A stretch of 64,000 nt of DNA from Eukaryota sp. TZLM1-RC (taxonomy: Eukaryota; Metamonada: BaSk clade). The stretch lies in assembly GCA_040285825.1 (NCBI GenBank), contig JAUPSS010000004.1, positions 6,331,658 to 6,395,657 of the forward strand, read 5' to 3'. This document shows positions 51,256 through 61,966 of the stretch, in pieces. Position 1 is the first letter of the stretch. Each line of letters begins with the position of its first letter. The position numbers were made by a program, and so were the translations under genes. Under the pieces are notes generated by a model, which did not search any database, was not told where the DNA came from, and saw only the letters and a list, made by a program, of their open reading frames with translations.

Positions 51256-52589
51256 AACAATTTGGTAAGAAAACAATTGTCACACGGTGATTCAAACAAC
51301 TCAATTTAAGTTGAGCCGAGTCGAGTCCAGTCGATTTAATTATCTCTTATGAACATGATTAAAGGACTTAAAATATGAACAGAATTGTAACAAAACAATT
51401 AAAGAAAGTTTATTCCAATGATATATCCTCACAAACGCTTTGGTGTAACATTCTCTGAATTAAGTCCAGGCAAGTTAAAGTTTTGGAAGTCTAAAGCACT
51501 TCTTGACTCAGTAAAGAAAATTCCGTTTGTCCATGCTTTACTGTTTTGCCGATTTAAGAAGTTGAAAATAAACCAGCTTTTAAAAGTAACTGAAACTCAG
51601 GAATCAATCATTTCTGATTGTCTATGTACCTTTCGTTTTCAGTGAGGTCTATACAGTCAATTTAGTGCAAATATTGTGACGTATTTATATGAAAGCATTT
51701 CAACCCATCCATTCAAAAGATACCACAAGTTTTTGGCCAATTTTCAAACAATGATCAATCGATAACTGCCTTTTGAACAGTTTGTTTTTTGTAACCTTGT
51801 AATTTATACATTTGAAAAATATTTATTGCAAATGGGGAACCAAACTTACTCTTTCACACTTGTTCAAAGGCTGCAAACTTATCGCTGAGATGAAAATCAT
51901 GCCAGTTGTAGTTTGTATAGCATTGAATCCCTTGTTATTTTTTTTGAAAACTGTTGATGGTTTGATATTTGTATTTGTTAGTGCGAACAGTGTTCATGAA
52001 AAGACCTTGAATTAAACAAACTTAAGAAATATTTCCTTATAGAAGAACCCAATCATGTGAGAAATGTTGAAGCCCAAATTGTTCTTCTAGTGATCGTTTT
52101 GACTGTCGTAGGTGGTGTACTCATGTTGGCAATATTTGGTAATTTCCACGAATATTTCAAAATTAATGTTGCAAGCTCTGTGGTCTGGTACAACACATTG
52201 GTTAGACATTGTTGTTGTGAGTCATACTTATGCTGGCGTTAAAGACCCCTTGTTTTTCCCTGTAAGTTTTTGTAGACGAATAACCAATACATTAATAGAT
52301 CAACACTGTGTTAGAGTTAATCTTTTACTCCAAGCACAATATTTCTTTTATAATTCAGATGCAACAAGTGTTCACAAGTACAATGTGATGACACGTCACA
52401 ATGACATGTTTGTGGAAAAAATTGTGAATTGAGAGACTTCCTAGTTTCTCAAACAAAAAATTGAATTCAGGCCAGAAACAACAATCAGAATATTGTAATA
52501 TTTGAGTTGATTTTATTAATTGTCAAAATACTTGCTATGCTGAATGTAATTATTCTAAAGTACATGTGCAATGAAAAACTAAAATTAAT
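51256..52589. other. Intergenic, scattered short frames
   Basis: Frames at 51418 (75 codons) and 52112 (106 codons) show no family. At 51820-51880 a knuckle-like CKWGTKLTLSHLFKGCKL resembles the C...H...C segment of the retroelements, so part of this stretch may be a very eroded LINE. Not strong enough to call. Confidence 0.35.
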
Positions 52590-53562
52590 TTACAGATTTA
52601 TTAATTGTTTGAAGGACATCCACTCATCTGGAGCAACCATCCAAGGCTTGAGTTCTGTACCATTCCTTAGAGCACTGCAAACATAACTATGAAGTGTTGG
52701 AAAGGCCTAAGATAAATAAAATAAAATTAATACATACTCTCTTAAAGTCGACACGACATTTTGGACCTAAGTATTGTGAAAGTTTTTGTACCAAGGCAAA
52801 ATCCTCAGTGTCGGTGTGTCCATCATTTTGAATGGCTAAAAGGGCAAAAGCTGACAAACGATGAGCTGGCAGTGAAGGTTTTGGTTTTCTTGGAGTTGGA
52901 AGTGATTGGATTTTCTTGTATGAAGAAAGATCTCCAGATTGATTAAAGCTGGAAACTGATTTGATTGATTTATGTGATTGACTTAATGACTGGCGGTTTT
53001 TAACTCTTGGAGTTGCATTTTTCGTTGATCCATAAACCACAGAATCTAACAGTGAAGACTTGCAGACAACTGAACTCGGGGTCGAAATATCCAAATTAGC
53101 TAAATCTTCCAATAAAAGACTATCATCCGCATCTTGATTCAGCAAAGTCAATTCACCTGGTTGTGAGAATCTGAATGCCGAGTCTTCAGTATTGTCATTA
53201 AGCGAGACAGACGGACTAACGGGTGGTGAAAGATCTGCTTCGGAAGGAGAAAGTGATTCTGAAAGTGTGCTAAGAACAGTGTTGGTCCCAAAGAGCTCAT
53301 CACTTGCTGGACTGTCTGATGGAGATGGATCTGGTGATTCAGAAATGGTGATATTGGAATGTGGTATTGAAGAGCGTTTAGGTGGGGTATCTGTTATAGA
53401 AGGACTCCTGTCACGTGAAGTAGAATGTGATAAGGGAGACAGCTGGTGTTTTGATGTCAGTGTCTCCAAAGAACTGACACGACCATTCAAAGAATTCAGT
53501 AGCTGTTCAACTTGATTGAGAAGTGTCTGGTTTACATTGTGGTCGTCAGAGCTGCTAGTCAT
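52590..53562 (-). CDS. Hypothetical Ser-rich protein with C-terminal domain
   Basis: One 31-nt intron (52707-52737) is removed to give 313 residues. Residues 1-30 form a short coiled coil (LLNQVEQLLNSLNGRVSSLE). A long Ser/Pro-rich disordered middle follows with many SP sites. The C-terminal 75 residues are an ordered helical domain (RLSAFALLAIQNDGHTDTED, FALVQKLSQYLGPKCRVDF, then FPTLHSYVCSALRNG and VAPDEWMSFK). Splicing extends this domain by 38 residues, so it is supported by pattern. I do not recognise the domain. It is divergent from AC19, 72 bases apart. Confidence 0.7.
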
Positions 53563-53634
53563 AATTTTGCCTAAAACTAGTCAAGAAGACACTGATACAG
53601 AATTGAAATTGTTTTATTTGTAGATTCACTTCAC

Positions 53635-53961
53635 ATGGAGACTTCCAAAACTGATGAAAAGATAAGGATTGCTCTAGACCCTGAGGACCACTCTTGTGCG
53701 ACCTTCATTATTTCACACGAAACCCACACCCTCGGTAATGTTCTACGTAATGTCATATCGAGAAGACCAGATGTAGACTTTTGCGCTTACAGCATACCAC
53801 ATCCAATTGAACCTATCATGAATTTTCGCATTCAGACTCGCGACAGTGTCAAACCTTTAGATGTTATGCAAAGTGGTCTTTCTAACCTCAAAGAAATGAG
53901 CAACATTGTGTTGGATAAGTTCAATGCTGCTTTTGAAGAAGAAATATCCATGGAGCAATAG
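53635..53961 (+). CDS. POLR1D: RNA polymerase I/III subunit AC19
   Basis: The 108-residue protein has the Rpb11/AC19 fold signature: CATFIISHETHTLGNVLRNV, RRPDVDFCAYSIPHPIEP and NFRIQTRDSVKPLDVMQSGL, then a long C-terminal helix. FCAYSIPHP is the AC19 form rather than Rpb11. The subunit pairs with AC40 in the assembly platform of polymerases I and III in the nucleus. Slightly short at the N-terminus compared with yeast, as in many protists. No intron. Confidence 0.92.
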   Translation: METSKTDEKIRIALDPEDHSCATFIISHETHTLGNVLRNVISRRPDVDFCAYSIPHPIEPIMNFRIQTRDSVKPLDVMQSGLSNLKEMSNIVLDKFNAAFEEEISMEQ

Positions 53962-54103
53962 TTTGTTTTTGCAGTCTGTATAGCATGTTTTCACCATTTA
54001 GTCATTTTATTTAACTAAATCATAAATATTATTGATAATTTAATAACAATTAGGTTGATAAACCATATATATCTACAAATACCTTAAAAAGGTTACAAAA
54101 AAC

Positions 54104-55563
54104 TTACAAAACATGACGGTACTGGGCCACACTGGAGGTCTTTGGGAAGGAATTGTGGAAGGAGGGTAAATGATTATAAAAACTCTTGGTTCTGGAAACT
54201 GCATCGTCATCAAAACGTCGCCTACCAATCAAATCTGATTGATTAGGAATCTGTGTAATGCCTGCATCTGAAATATTTGGCAAATGTTGCCTTGGTGAAC
54301 CTATAGAAAGAGACGGAGTTTCTCTTAAACCCCGTCTCCTATTAACAGAAGGGGAGACCCATCCATGGTGTTGAAGTCTTGATGTAGACGTGGAAGGAAA
54401 GAGGGAAGGGGTTTCTTCATGGGGGGATCCTTGCCTCGTTCTATTCCTCGACCTGCTATCTCTCACTGTTGTACAAGGTGGTTTTTCTTCGTTTCTGAAA
54501 ACAACATCTTTCCTTCTCTTTCGTTGTCTGGGTTCAGTAACAGGTTCTGTGTCAATTCGCAAATCGCAAGAATCTGGTCTCATAGAAGCCAAGTACTCCT
54601 CTTCAATCCCTTCGAAAAATGGATGATTCAATGCATCCTCTGCTGAAATTATCTTGCCTTCATCCAAATCCAACATTTTTTGTAGTAAATCAACCCCAAC
54701 AGGAGTGAGGACAGGAAGCAACCGTTTGAAGAACTCATCTCGATTGGTCTGTCTGCGTCTATGAGCCCTAGACGTGCTCCTGAATGCGGGATGTCGTAGA
54801 TATGAATCGCGTAAACAAGAAGGAAGGGGGCCTATAGAAGAAGCAATGAGATTCATCTGGTCAACATCACTGTCTCCTGGAAAGAGTGGTTCGCCAGTCG
54901 CCAGTTCTGCCATAACACAACCGGTCGCCCAAATGTCCACAGCGGAGGTGTAGGGAAGTCCGAGGAGAAGAGAAGGGCTGCGATACCATCTTGTACTAAC
55001 GTATTCTGTGAGTGCTGAATTGCGATTATTGACTGTTCTCGCAAACCCAAAATCACAAAGAAGTAGCGTATCATCATTAGTGACTAACAGGTTTTCCAGC
55101 TTTATATCTCTATGAAGTATTCCATTCTGGTGAACCCAGGAAAGCGCTTTTAATAATTGATAAGTGAACCATCGAACTTTCTTGAGACCAAGCCCTCCCC
55201 TTGACGATTCCAGTACTTCAAGCATGTTACGTTCAGCGTAGTTAAACACGAGATACAATCTTCCTTTCCTGCGAAAGGCTTCTATAAGTTTAACAATGTT
55301 ATTATGTCTGAGCATTCGGAGTAACTTAACTTCACGGAGAGTGGTTTTGCGAGTGTTTTCATCATCATGATCAGTGTTTTTGAACTTTTTGATAGCTACT
55401 GTTTTGCTGGTTTCTTTGTTTCTACATTTCAGGACAACTCCATAGGCACCTGAAGTAAGCATGTTGAAAAGAAGGGAAAACACGGAAAAGCAAGATGCAG
55501 ATCCGGCAAGGAAATAAGCGTACCTTCACCGATGACACTCAGAATCTCGTACTGAGCGAGCAT
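54104..55563 (-). CDS. CDKL-type protein kinase (CDKL5-like)
   Basis: A first exon of 40 bases (MLAQYEILSVIGE) joins across a 74-nt intron (55450-55523) to GAYGVVLKCRNKETSKTVAI, giving 461 residues. Motifs: GEGAYG, AIKKFK, HRDIKLENLL, DFGFAR, a T-loop with TEYVSTRWYR, and WATGCVMAELATG. The T-E-Y plus KKFK and NNIVKLIEAF are the CDKL family pattern, whose members act in cilium length control and at microtubules. The C-terminal about 170 residues are basic and Ser-rich. The intron is more than twice as long as all others here, though its GT-AG ends and the restored glycine loop support it. Confidence 0.9.
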
Positions 55564-56120
55564 ACGGAAGCAAGAAGCAATCAGAAAGGGTGTAAGACCC
55601 AATAAGAGGAGAAGTGTAGTGCGAAGACCGTTTTCCTGAGATTTTTTAGAAATTCAATCAATTTCTCTATCCTAAATGAACCCTGGAGAAAACCATAAGT
55701 CGAAATGCTGTACGACACGTGTGGATAAGGTTTGTCAAGTGGCATAAAGATTGTTAGTGTTCATCATCTACTGATATTTTATGTTATTATTGATTAGCTA
55801 CTTGCTTTAATTGTGATGTATCCAGGACAATTCCACAGAAATGATACTATCAATAATGATTGAAGTTTGTTAATAATAATTGAGTTCTGCGAAACAGGGA
55901 AAAGATTTCTGTATGTATGTTATCATGAAGCTTCAGTTGTTTTGATGAACACACAACCATCCTTTCATGAACAGCAGTTATAAATCCTCTATTAATGAGA
56001 AAAACATTAAAACAGCCAACAAAAGATTCACATATTTACACTGTTGTGGCAGCATGTCAATGTTAAAACATTAAAACCAAATAATTAAGCCATATTTATT
56101 TCTATGCAATACAAATCCAA
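55564..56120. other. Intergenic, no gene seen
   Basis: AT-rich spacer between the CDKL kinase start and the CCT6 3' end. No feature I can support. Confidence 0.5.
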
Positions 56121-57797
56121 CTATCCTTGTTGTTGAGCTTTCATTGACAAGCTTCTTCCTAAAGTTAACAGAATGATCATAAGGTAACAAACCAGCAGCT
56201 ATAATTTCATCACACAACAATAATTGAGAAGAAATAACAGCAGATGAACGAATCATATTTCTTAAAACACAATAGTTGTCCCAAATTCCAAGTTCCTTTG
56301 GATCACAGGCTTCTCCAGAAAAGACATCTAAACCAACAATGCCACCCTCTTCGGCTTCTTCTTGCAAGTTGATAATAGTCTCTTCAGCATCAAGACCAGA
56401 GTTTTGAGCAAGTGTTTTGGGGATAATGAGTAGAGATTCAGCAAAAACTTCTACTCCTCTCTTTACTCTACCTTTAAGGGTTTTCTTAAAGTCATGTAAC
56501 ATGGCATTAGCAGCGATATGGAAAGAACCAGCTCCAGGGATTAAACAACCATCATCCAATGCATTCTTGACAGCTCGTAGACCATCTCTGAGTGCTTCCT
56601 TTGTTTGAGCAATGGTGTGTTTGTTGGGACCTTTAATAAGTACAGTACAAGAGTCGGGGTTTGGTACATCCTCAATAAAAGTGTATTTTTCTTCCCCCAA
56701 AACTTCTTCGTAAATTAAACCAGCTTTACCAAGGCAATCAGCTGTCAAATCTTCCACAGAATGGACAGCAACACCGCCACACATTTTGGTTAAACGTTCC
56801 ATGTTTCTCCTTTTTGCTCTACGAAGTGCAACAATACCTTCTTTAGCAAACATATCAAGTGACAGTGGATCAACACCCTTTTGGTTAATGACAATAAAAC
56901 CTTCACCATTCTTGCAAACAGAACGCTTCAAGTCAATTACCCTGCGAACCTTTTCATCGGTAAAAGCACGTTCAGCAGCAACCAAGGCATCTCTTTGAGT
57001 TCCTGAGGAGTATACAAATCCTGAATTCACTTCAGACTTCTCATACTCAAGAGAAAGGTTACAAGTAAGTACAAAAGCATTAGTCAACTTCTTTGGCATA
57101 TCGGGATGTCTAGCACCATGATCCAAGACAAGACCCTTTACCAGCTTGGAATCAAAGTCTAAACGATGTTCCATGGTCATTATTTCAACCATATGAAGAT
57201 CAGTGGGCTGGCCTTCTCTACGGATAGAGAGAACGGCATCGGTGATGATATCAGCAATCTTATCAGCCATTGATCCATAGAGTTTAGTTCTGAGTGAAGT
57301 ACGAGCAACTGAGAGAAGGGTTTCACGGGAATCGGGAAGGTTGATCTTGAATTCATCCAAGAACTGCAAAACAGCTTTGGATGCTCGCTCTATACCGTCG
57401 GTGAGGAGGCGTGGATGAACGTTTTCAGCCATGGAACGTTCGGCGATCTTCATAATTTCACCAATGAGTAAGATAGTTGAAGTTGTACCATCACCTGTGA
57501 TGGAATCTTGGGCTGTAGCAGTTCGTGCAATCATTTGCGCGGTGGGAAGCTGAATCTCTAAGGTTAATTAACGGCTACAGCGGAGGGCATACGCATCTCA
57601 TGAAGAAGGACCGCACCATCCTTTGTAAGTTTGATGTCACCAGCGCCAGATACAAGCATTTTAAGTGTTCCTCTTGGTCCTAAGTTGGTGTGAAGAATCT
57701 CAGAGAGACCGCGAGCAGCGGTGATGTTGAGTCCCAAGGCGCTTCCGCGCTTGACGACTTCTGAGTAAGGATTAAGAGCTTCAACTGCTGATGCCAT
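56121..57797 (-). CDS. CCT6: Chaperonin CCT subunit zeta
   Basis: Two introns (57558-57592, 35 nt; 56159-56192, 34 nt) are removed to give 535 residues, the normal length. Motifs: [40 protein letters not shown] restored by the first splice, [13 protein letters not shown] for the nucleotide site, PGAGSFHIA and GLDVFSGEA. The second splice gives the CCT6-type end [18 protein letters not shown]; without it the frame reads into 3' flank. HEMQIQ and the start pattern mark zeta rather than other CCT subunits. The complex folds actin and tubulin in the cytosol. The start is 36 bases from the divergent OST1 gene. Confidence 0.95.
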
Positions 57798-57833
57798 TTG
57801 ATCAAGTAAGAAAAATAATTACTTAACTTTGAA

Positions 57834-59162
57834 ATGCAACGTCTACTACTCCTTCTGCTAACAATTCTGGTGGTCTCGTGTGCTGATTTCAGTATCACTG
57901 AAATAGATCGAACAATTGATCTCCGATCGTCTTTAGCACAAGTAATGTTGCATTTTGAAATTAAAAGCTCTTCAAAAGCATCCACTCACATCTCTTTGTG
58001 CGTACCTGAGCACGCTTCCATTGGTACCATCACCGTAAACAAGGAGAATGCTCAGTTTGATTATACAGACCACAATGGTCAGCGGGCAGTGTCAATCGCA
58101 ATCCGGTCAAAACTTTCTTCCTTCTCCATAGATGTCAGTTATGTCAGCCATATCAAAGACCTTGGCTCTCCTGTTCCAGAAGAAATCCAACAAGGGGGAC
58201 AACAGTATATTCATCTATCTCTTCCCACTAATGTTGTTCAACCTTATAAGGTCATTAAACAGACCACCACTATTCTTGCCTCTAGCTTTTATGAACTTGG
58301 TCAATTGACCTCCATTGACGTTTCATCTGCCCGCATTACACTTTCTAACACTGCTCCTTCCTCCATATCTGCCCCTCTCTCCACTGTAGTTCTTGCCCCA
58401 TATCCTATTGTTACTGCTTCTGCTCATCGTAGATTCCGGATTGAACCATTTATTGGAGTCTTGGTCAAGGATAGCGTTGATCTCACCAACTCTGGATCTC
58501 TGCTCTCTGGTGGTTTCTCCCGTCTTGATTTAAGTAGAAGGCCTGGCGATGCATCCACTGCAATGACCACCATTGAGTACAAACTTGCACCTTTTGCTAA
58601 CCCCAAAACGATTAGCTATAGGGATTATATTGGAAACATTTCTACTTCTCAGTATGTCCAAGTTAATGAACAAGATTCAAGAGTGGCTTTGGCTCCAAGG
58701 TATCCTTTATTTGGAGGATGGAAGTTTGAATTTGGACTTGGTTACAGGTTGTTGGGTAAAGCTTACAACAACATGCTTTTAACTAAAGAAGCTCGTGTGG
58801 AATTAGTTCCATCAATCGAGGGGGTTTTCTTTGAAGATTTGACTGTTGAGCTTGTATTACCTCAATTCGCTACTGTCTCTGGCATTCATTCCACCGTTAA
58901 TGGAGTTGATTGCGAATCTTCTGGTAAGGTTTGGTCTCATTTCGATTTGGTTGGTGGCCATGCTGTTGTATGTAAGCTTTCCAATGTCACTCCCTCTACA
59001 TTTAAGGGTGATTTGGTTGTTAAGTTTTCTTATTCTTCAATCTTTATGTTGGCGAAACCTTTATATATCTTGGGGCTCGTAGTTTTCGGTATTGTTATTT
59101 ATAGAGCGTGTATCTGGTTTGCTTCTTTGTTTTCAGTTAAAAGTAAAGTAAAGCAACAATAA
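57834..59162 (+). CDS. OST1: Oligosaccharyltransferase subunit OST1 / ribophorin I
   Basis: The 442-residue protein has a signal peptide (MQRLLLLLLTILVVSCADFS) and a large lumenal part. It carries the family motifs FEIKSSSKASTH, RFRIEPFIGV, ISYRDYIGNISTS and RYPLFGGWKFEF. One membrane span at about 412-432 (YILGLVVFGIVIYRACIWFA) precedes a short basic tail. It is a subunit of the ER complex that attaches glycans to asparagine. It is about 150 residues shorter than human ribophorin I, mostly by lacking the C-terminal cytosolic extension, which is usual for protists and yeast. No intron. Confidence 0.93.
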   Translation: MQRLLLLLLTILVVSCADFSITEIDRTIDLRSSLAQVMLHFEIKSSSKASTHISLCVPEHASIGTITVNKENAQFDYTDHNGQRAVSIAIRSKLSSFSIDVSYVSHIKDLGSPVPEEIQQGGQQYIHLSLPTNVVQPYKVIKQTTTILASSFYELGQLTSIDVSSARITLSNTAPSSISAPLSTVVLAPYPIVTASAHRRFRIEPFIGVLVKDSVDLTNSGSLLSGGFSRLDLSRRPGDASTAMTTIEYKLAPFANPKTISYRDYIGNISTSQYVQVNEQDSRVALAPRYPLFGGWKFEFGLGYRLLGKAYNNMLLTKEARVELVPSIEGVFFEDLTVELVLPQFATVSGIHSTVNGVDCESSGKVWSHFDLVGGHAVVCKLSNVTPSTFKGDLVVKFSYSSIFMLAKPLYILGLVVFGIVIYRACIWFASLFSVKSKVKQQ

Positions 59163-59275
59163 ATTGTTTTCTTGGTGTTTTTATAATATGTTTGCTTACA
59201 AAACAATACTCACAAAGAACTAAAATTCAAATAATATTATACAAGGCTAATCAATTCAAAAGTTAAATTAAACCA

Positions 59276-60499
59276 TTACCTATAAAAGGATTTTGGTCTA
59301 CTCTTCATTGAAACAGCAGAACAATTTCCTATAGTGCTGGGAATCGTATAACTACCTGGTCCAACTTCGACTTTCTTTTCATTTCTTCCTCTGACACCCC
59401 CTTTTCCACAAATAGAATAGCTGGGGGTTGTTGTGTCAGAAAAGCTACTCTTTGGGGTATATGTACCAGGAGCTGGTGAAGAGTCAAATGACTTCCGTTG
59501 ACTTTTTGACCCAAATGAGTAAGCAGGAGGAGATTTTGATTGGCATTTTGATTGAGGATTGTATGCACTTGGCCCAGGAGAACAATCTATAACATTAAAT
59601 GTCCTTCGTCCTTTTAAAGTAGAACCTTTACATTTACCTTCAAAATCTGATTTAATACTATAATTACCAGGACCAGGGGTCTGAGAAGCCTGTTTCTCAT
59701 TAATTAAAGGCTTTTTACTGGTCAATGAATAAGCAGGTGCTCTAGACCGAACACCCTGAACAGACACATCGTACTGAGGGCCAGGTGTGACTTCACCACT
59801 AGTCTTGGGCGATGACGATCTTCCCTTGATTGAATAGGAAGGAGGGGAGGAGGCAGTGAAGTTGATAGAGGGAGAGTACAGTGTACCGGGAGAAGAAGTA
59901 GAAGAAGGCTTGGGTGTAGCTCTGGTAGACATTGAATACGCAGGGGAGGATGGGAGGGTGGCAGAGGAGTTGGGGGAGTAAGCGTCAGGAGCAGGGCCTT
60001 GATGTGTGGTGGAGAGAGAAGTTTTAGGTGCAATAGTGTAAGAACGACCAGTATCAGTGGAAACTTCACGAAGATTAATAATGTCGCCTGAATAAGACGA
60101 TGTAGAGGACTGGGACTTTGGTTTAGCTCCAAGAGAATAGGCAGGAGATTGAGGGGATACCGCCCGTGTAGATGGTGTGTAGGTTCCTGGGTCAGCACTT
60201 ACAGATGACTTTGAGATGGGATAGTTCCTTCCAGTCACAGAATAGCCTTTCTTTTGCTGAAAGTCTGATCCAAGGTTGTAGGATCCAACACCGGGAGTAC
60301 TCTTTTTGAAGTGGGATGCTGATGGAGATCGGGACCGCAAAGAATAAGCTGATGAACGGGGTTTAAGGGCAGAAGCATCAGGGCTGTATGCTCCTGGGCC
60401 AACTGAGGAAATTTGAGATTGCTTAAGAGAGTGTCGACCCTTAATACTGTATGAAGGCGAACCCTTACCAGCTGGAGAACTTGTGTCGTATAAGCTCAT
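59276..60499 (-). CDS. Sperm-tail PG-rich repeat (SHIPPO/CIMAP-like) protein
   Basis: The 407-residue protein consists of about ten repeats of the form PGPGxYxxxS...SPAYSxxxR. Visible examples are SVGPGAYSPDASALKPRSSA, TPGVGSYNLGSDF, SADPGTYTPSTRAVSPQSPA, TPGPGNYSIKSDFEGK, APGTYTPKSSFS and EVGPGSYTIPSTIG. Such repeats bind flagellar or ciliary microtubules. I use the ATG at 60499; the codon before it is not ATG. Low-complexity composition produces many shadow frames. No intron. Confidence 0.92.
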   Translation of the reverse strand: MSLYDTSSPAGKGSPSYSIKGRHSLKQSQISSVGPGAYSPDASALKPRSSAYSLRSRSPSASHFKKSTPGVGSYNLGSDFQQKKGYSVTGRNYPISKSSVSADPGTYTPSTRAVSPQSPAYSLGAKPKSQSSTSSYSGDIINLREVSTDTGRSYTIAPKTSLSTTHQGPAPDAYSPNSSATLPSSPAYSMSTRATPKPSSTSSPGTLYSPSINFTASSPPSYSIKGRSSSPKTSGEVTPGPQYDVSVQGVRSRAPAYSLTSKKPLINEKQASQTPGPGNYSIKSDFEGKCKGSTLKGRRTFNVIDCSPGPSAYNPQSKCQSKSPPAYSFGSKSQRKSFDSSPAPGTYTPKSSFSDTTTPSYSICGKGGVRGRNEKKVEVGPGSYTIPSTIGNCSAVSMKSRPKSFYR

Positions 60500-60539
60500 C
60501 AAAGATTCAGCGCTTTTTCAAAGAATTATTTATTTATCG

Positions 60540-61330
60540 AATAAGGAATAATAATCATCAAATACTCAACTAAAGCCCCACATCCTCAAAATCTGTCTCC
60601 GCTACATCGAAACAATTAATTACTAAAGATTCAGAAAATTTCCCAAAAGAAGAGAATGAATCTGAAATTAATTTCATCGTTGCGTTAAAAATCAAATATA
60701 CAATCCTGTTTTGCTAGTAAACACGACTGAAAACTCCTCCAGTCCATTTCTATACAAATACATTAAAATCCTCACGGAAAGCCAAAGCAGCCTTACCTAA
60801 AGATCGAGCAAGGAAAAAACAAAGGGACATAAATTATATTGGACATGAGAATTTTCATTGGCAGAACAAGGAAGTTTCGCGTATTTAGCAATTTTTTATT
60901 TTTCGCCAGCAATAAGAGGATTATCAACATCTGAATTAATGAAGTGTTCGTTAGAAGAATTATAAAGGTCGATAGACATGGCTTCTGAAATACTAAATCT
61001 ACCATTTAAGCCGGGAACAACTAGATCACCTGTTTTCAGATCCATAGATGCTCTGTTGTAGCGCGTACTATCAATATTGATAACATCGAGAATTAATTTG
61101 AGATAGCAAAGGCTCTAAAAAGGATTCTACTCGATATGATTTACACATTACACAAATTTGGTCCCTGAAATTATTATCTACTTTACTTTTAAATGTAATA
61201 AAATGTTTACAGTTCAAAAGATGAGTAAACAAAAGAATATAAAAAACAGTATCTGATTGAAATAAGTTTACCTATGTTTCTAAATCTGATGAAGGGCCTG
61301 AGTATTCTGCACTTGTGTGTGGAAACCTGC
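60540..61330 (-). mobile_element. Retroelement family C, longer broken copy (C5)
   Basis: Minus-strand blocks in different frames follow the family order: LLNCKHFITFKSKV (after the knuckle), FRDQICVMCKSYRVESFLEP, a piece near 60961-61060, and CPFVFSLL near 60830. The last block near 60700 is damaged (its FWQNRIV equivalent contains TAG). It adjoins the 5' end of the PG-rich gene, 40 bases away. Confidence 0.65.
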
Positions 61331-61486
61331 AGCGTGGTGCAAGAAAAAATCTTTCAACAAATATTGTTCTTATATCTTGTTGGAATAAATTAAAAAATAT
61401 ATAAAAAGAAGAAATAAGTTTGATGTTTTCATACGAAGGCAAAAAAGACTAACTAGTTTAATCATCAAAATAAAACGCTTGTCTGA

Positions 61487-61852
61487 AGGAAAAAAACTAT
61501 AGTTTGGTTCGGCAATGCCAGCGGTGGTCCACCTCCTCAAGCAGTGAAATCTCCCAGAAAGAGATTTCTCGAAAAAATCCAAAAACACTTTGAAAACCTC
61601 CAAATGGGGGACGAGTGTATGACCTCAGCAAAAGTGAATTGCTGTAAGGTCATCCATAGAAAGATATATCATGATGACGGGAGGGTAAATAAGGATAAGT
61701 TCGATTGCCCTCGATGTCAGACCAACTTGTCTAGCGACATCTCAGCCTCCAGAAATCAGCTGGAGATTGCAACCAGTGAGTATTTCACTGGTACTAGACC
61801 AGAACCATTCCGAAGACCAAGGCGCGTAAGACATCTAAGGAGACAGCAGTAG
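61487..61852 (+). CDS. Small Cys-containing basic protein, start uncertain
   Basis: The frame is open from 61487 but has no ATG until 61604, so either it starts there (83 residues) or an upstream exon is missing. The conserved-looking core is CCKVIHRKIYHDDGRVNKDK followed by CPRC, a possible zinc ribbon. The end is strongly basic (RRPRRVRHLRRQQ). The upstream part FGNASGGPPPQAVKSPRKRF also looks coding, favouring a lost exon. No family recognised. Confidence 0.45.
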   Translation, partial: RKKTIVWFGNASGGPPPQAVKSPRKRFLEKIQKHFENLQMGDECMTSAKVNCCKVIHRKIYHDDGRVNKDKFDCPRCQTNLSSDISASRNQLEIATSEYFTGTRPEPFRRPRRVRHLRRQQ

Positions 61853-61966
61853 CTATTTTCACCAACGTATTTCCAAGGTGTTTAGTGTATACTAACCCTT
61901 GGTGCTGAGAAGTTTACACCTGTGTTAGCGATTATTTATTCCATATCCATTTCAATTGATGTTAAA

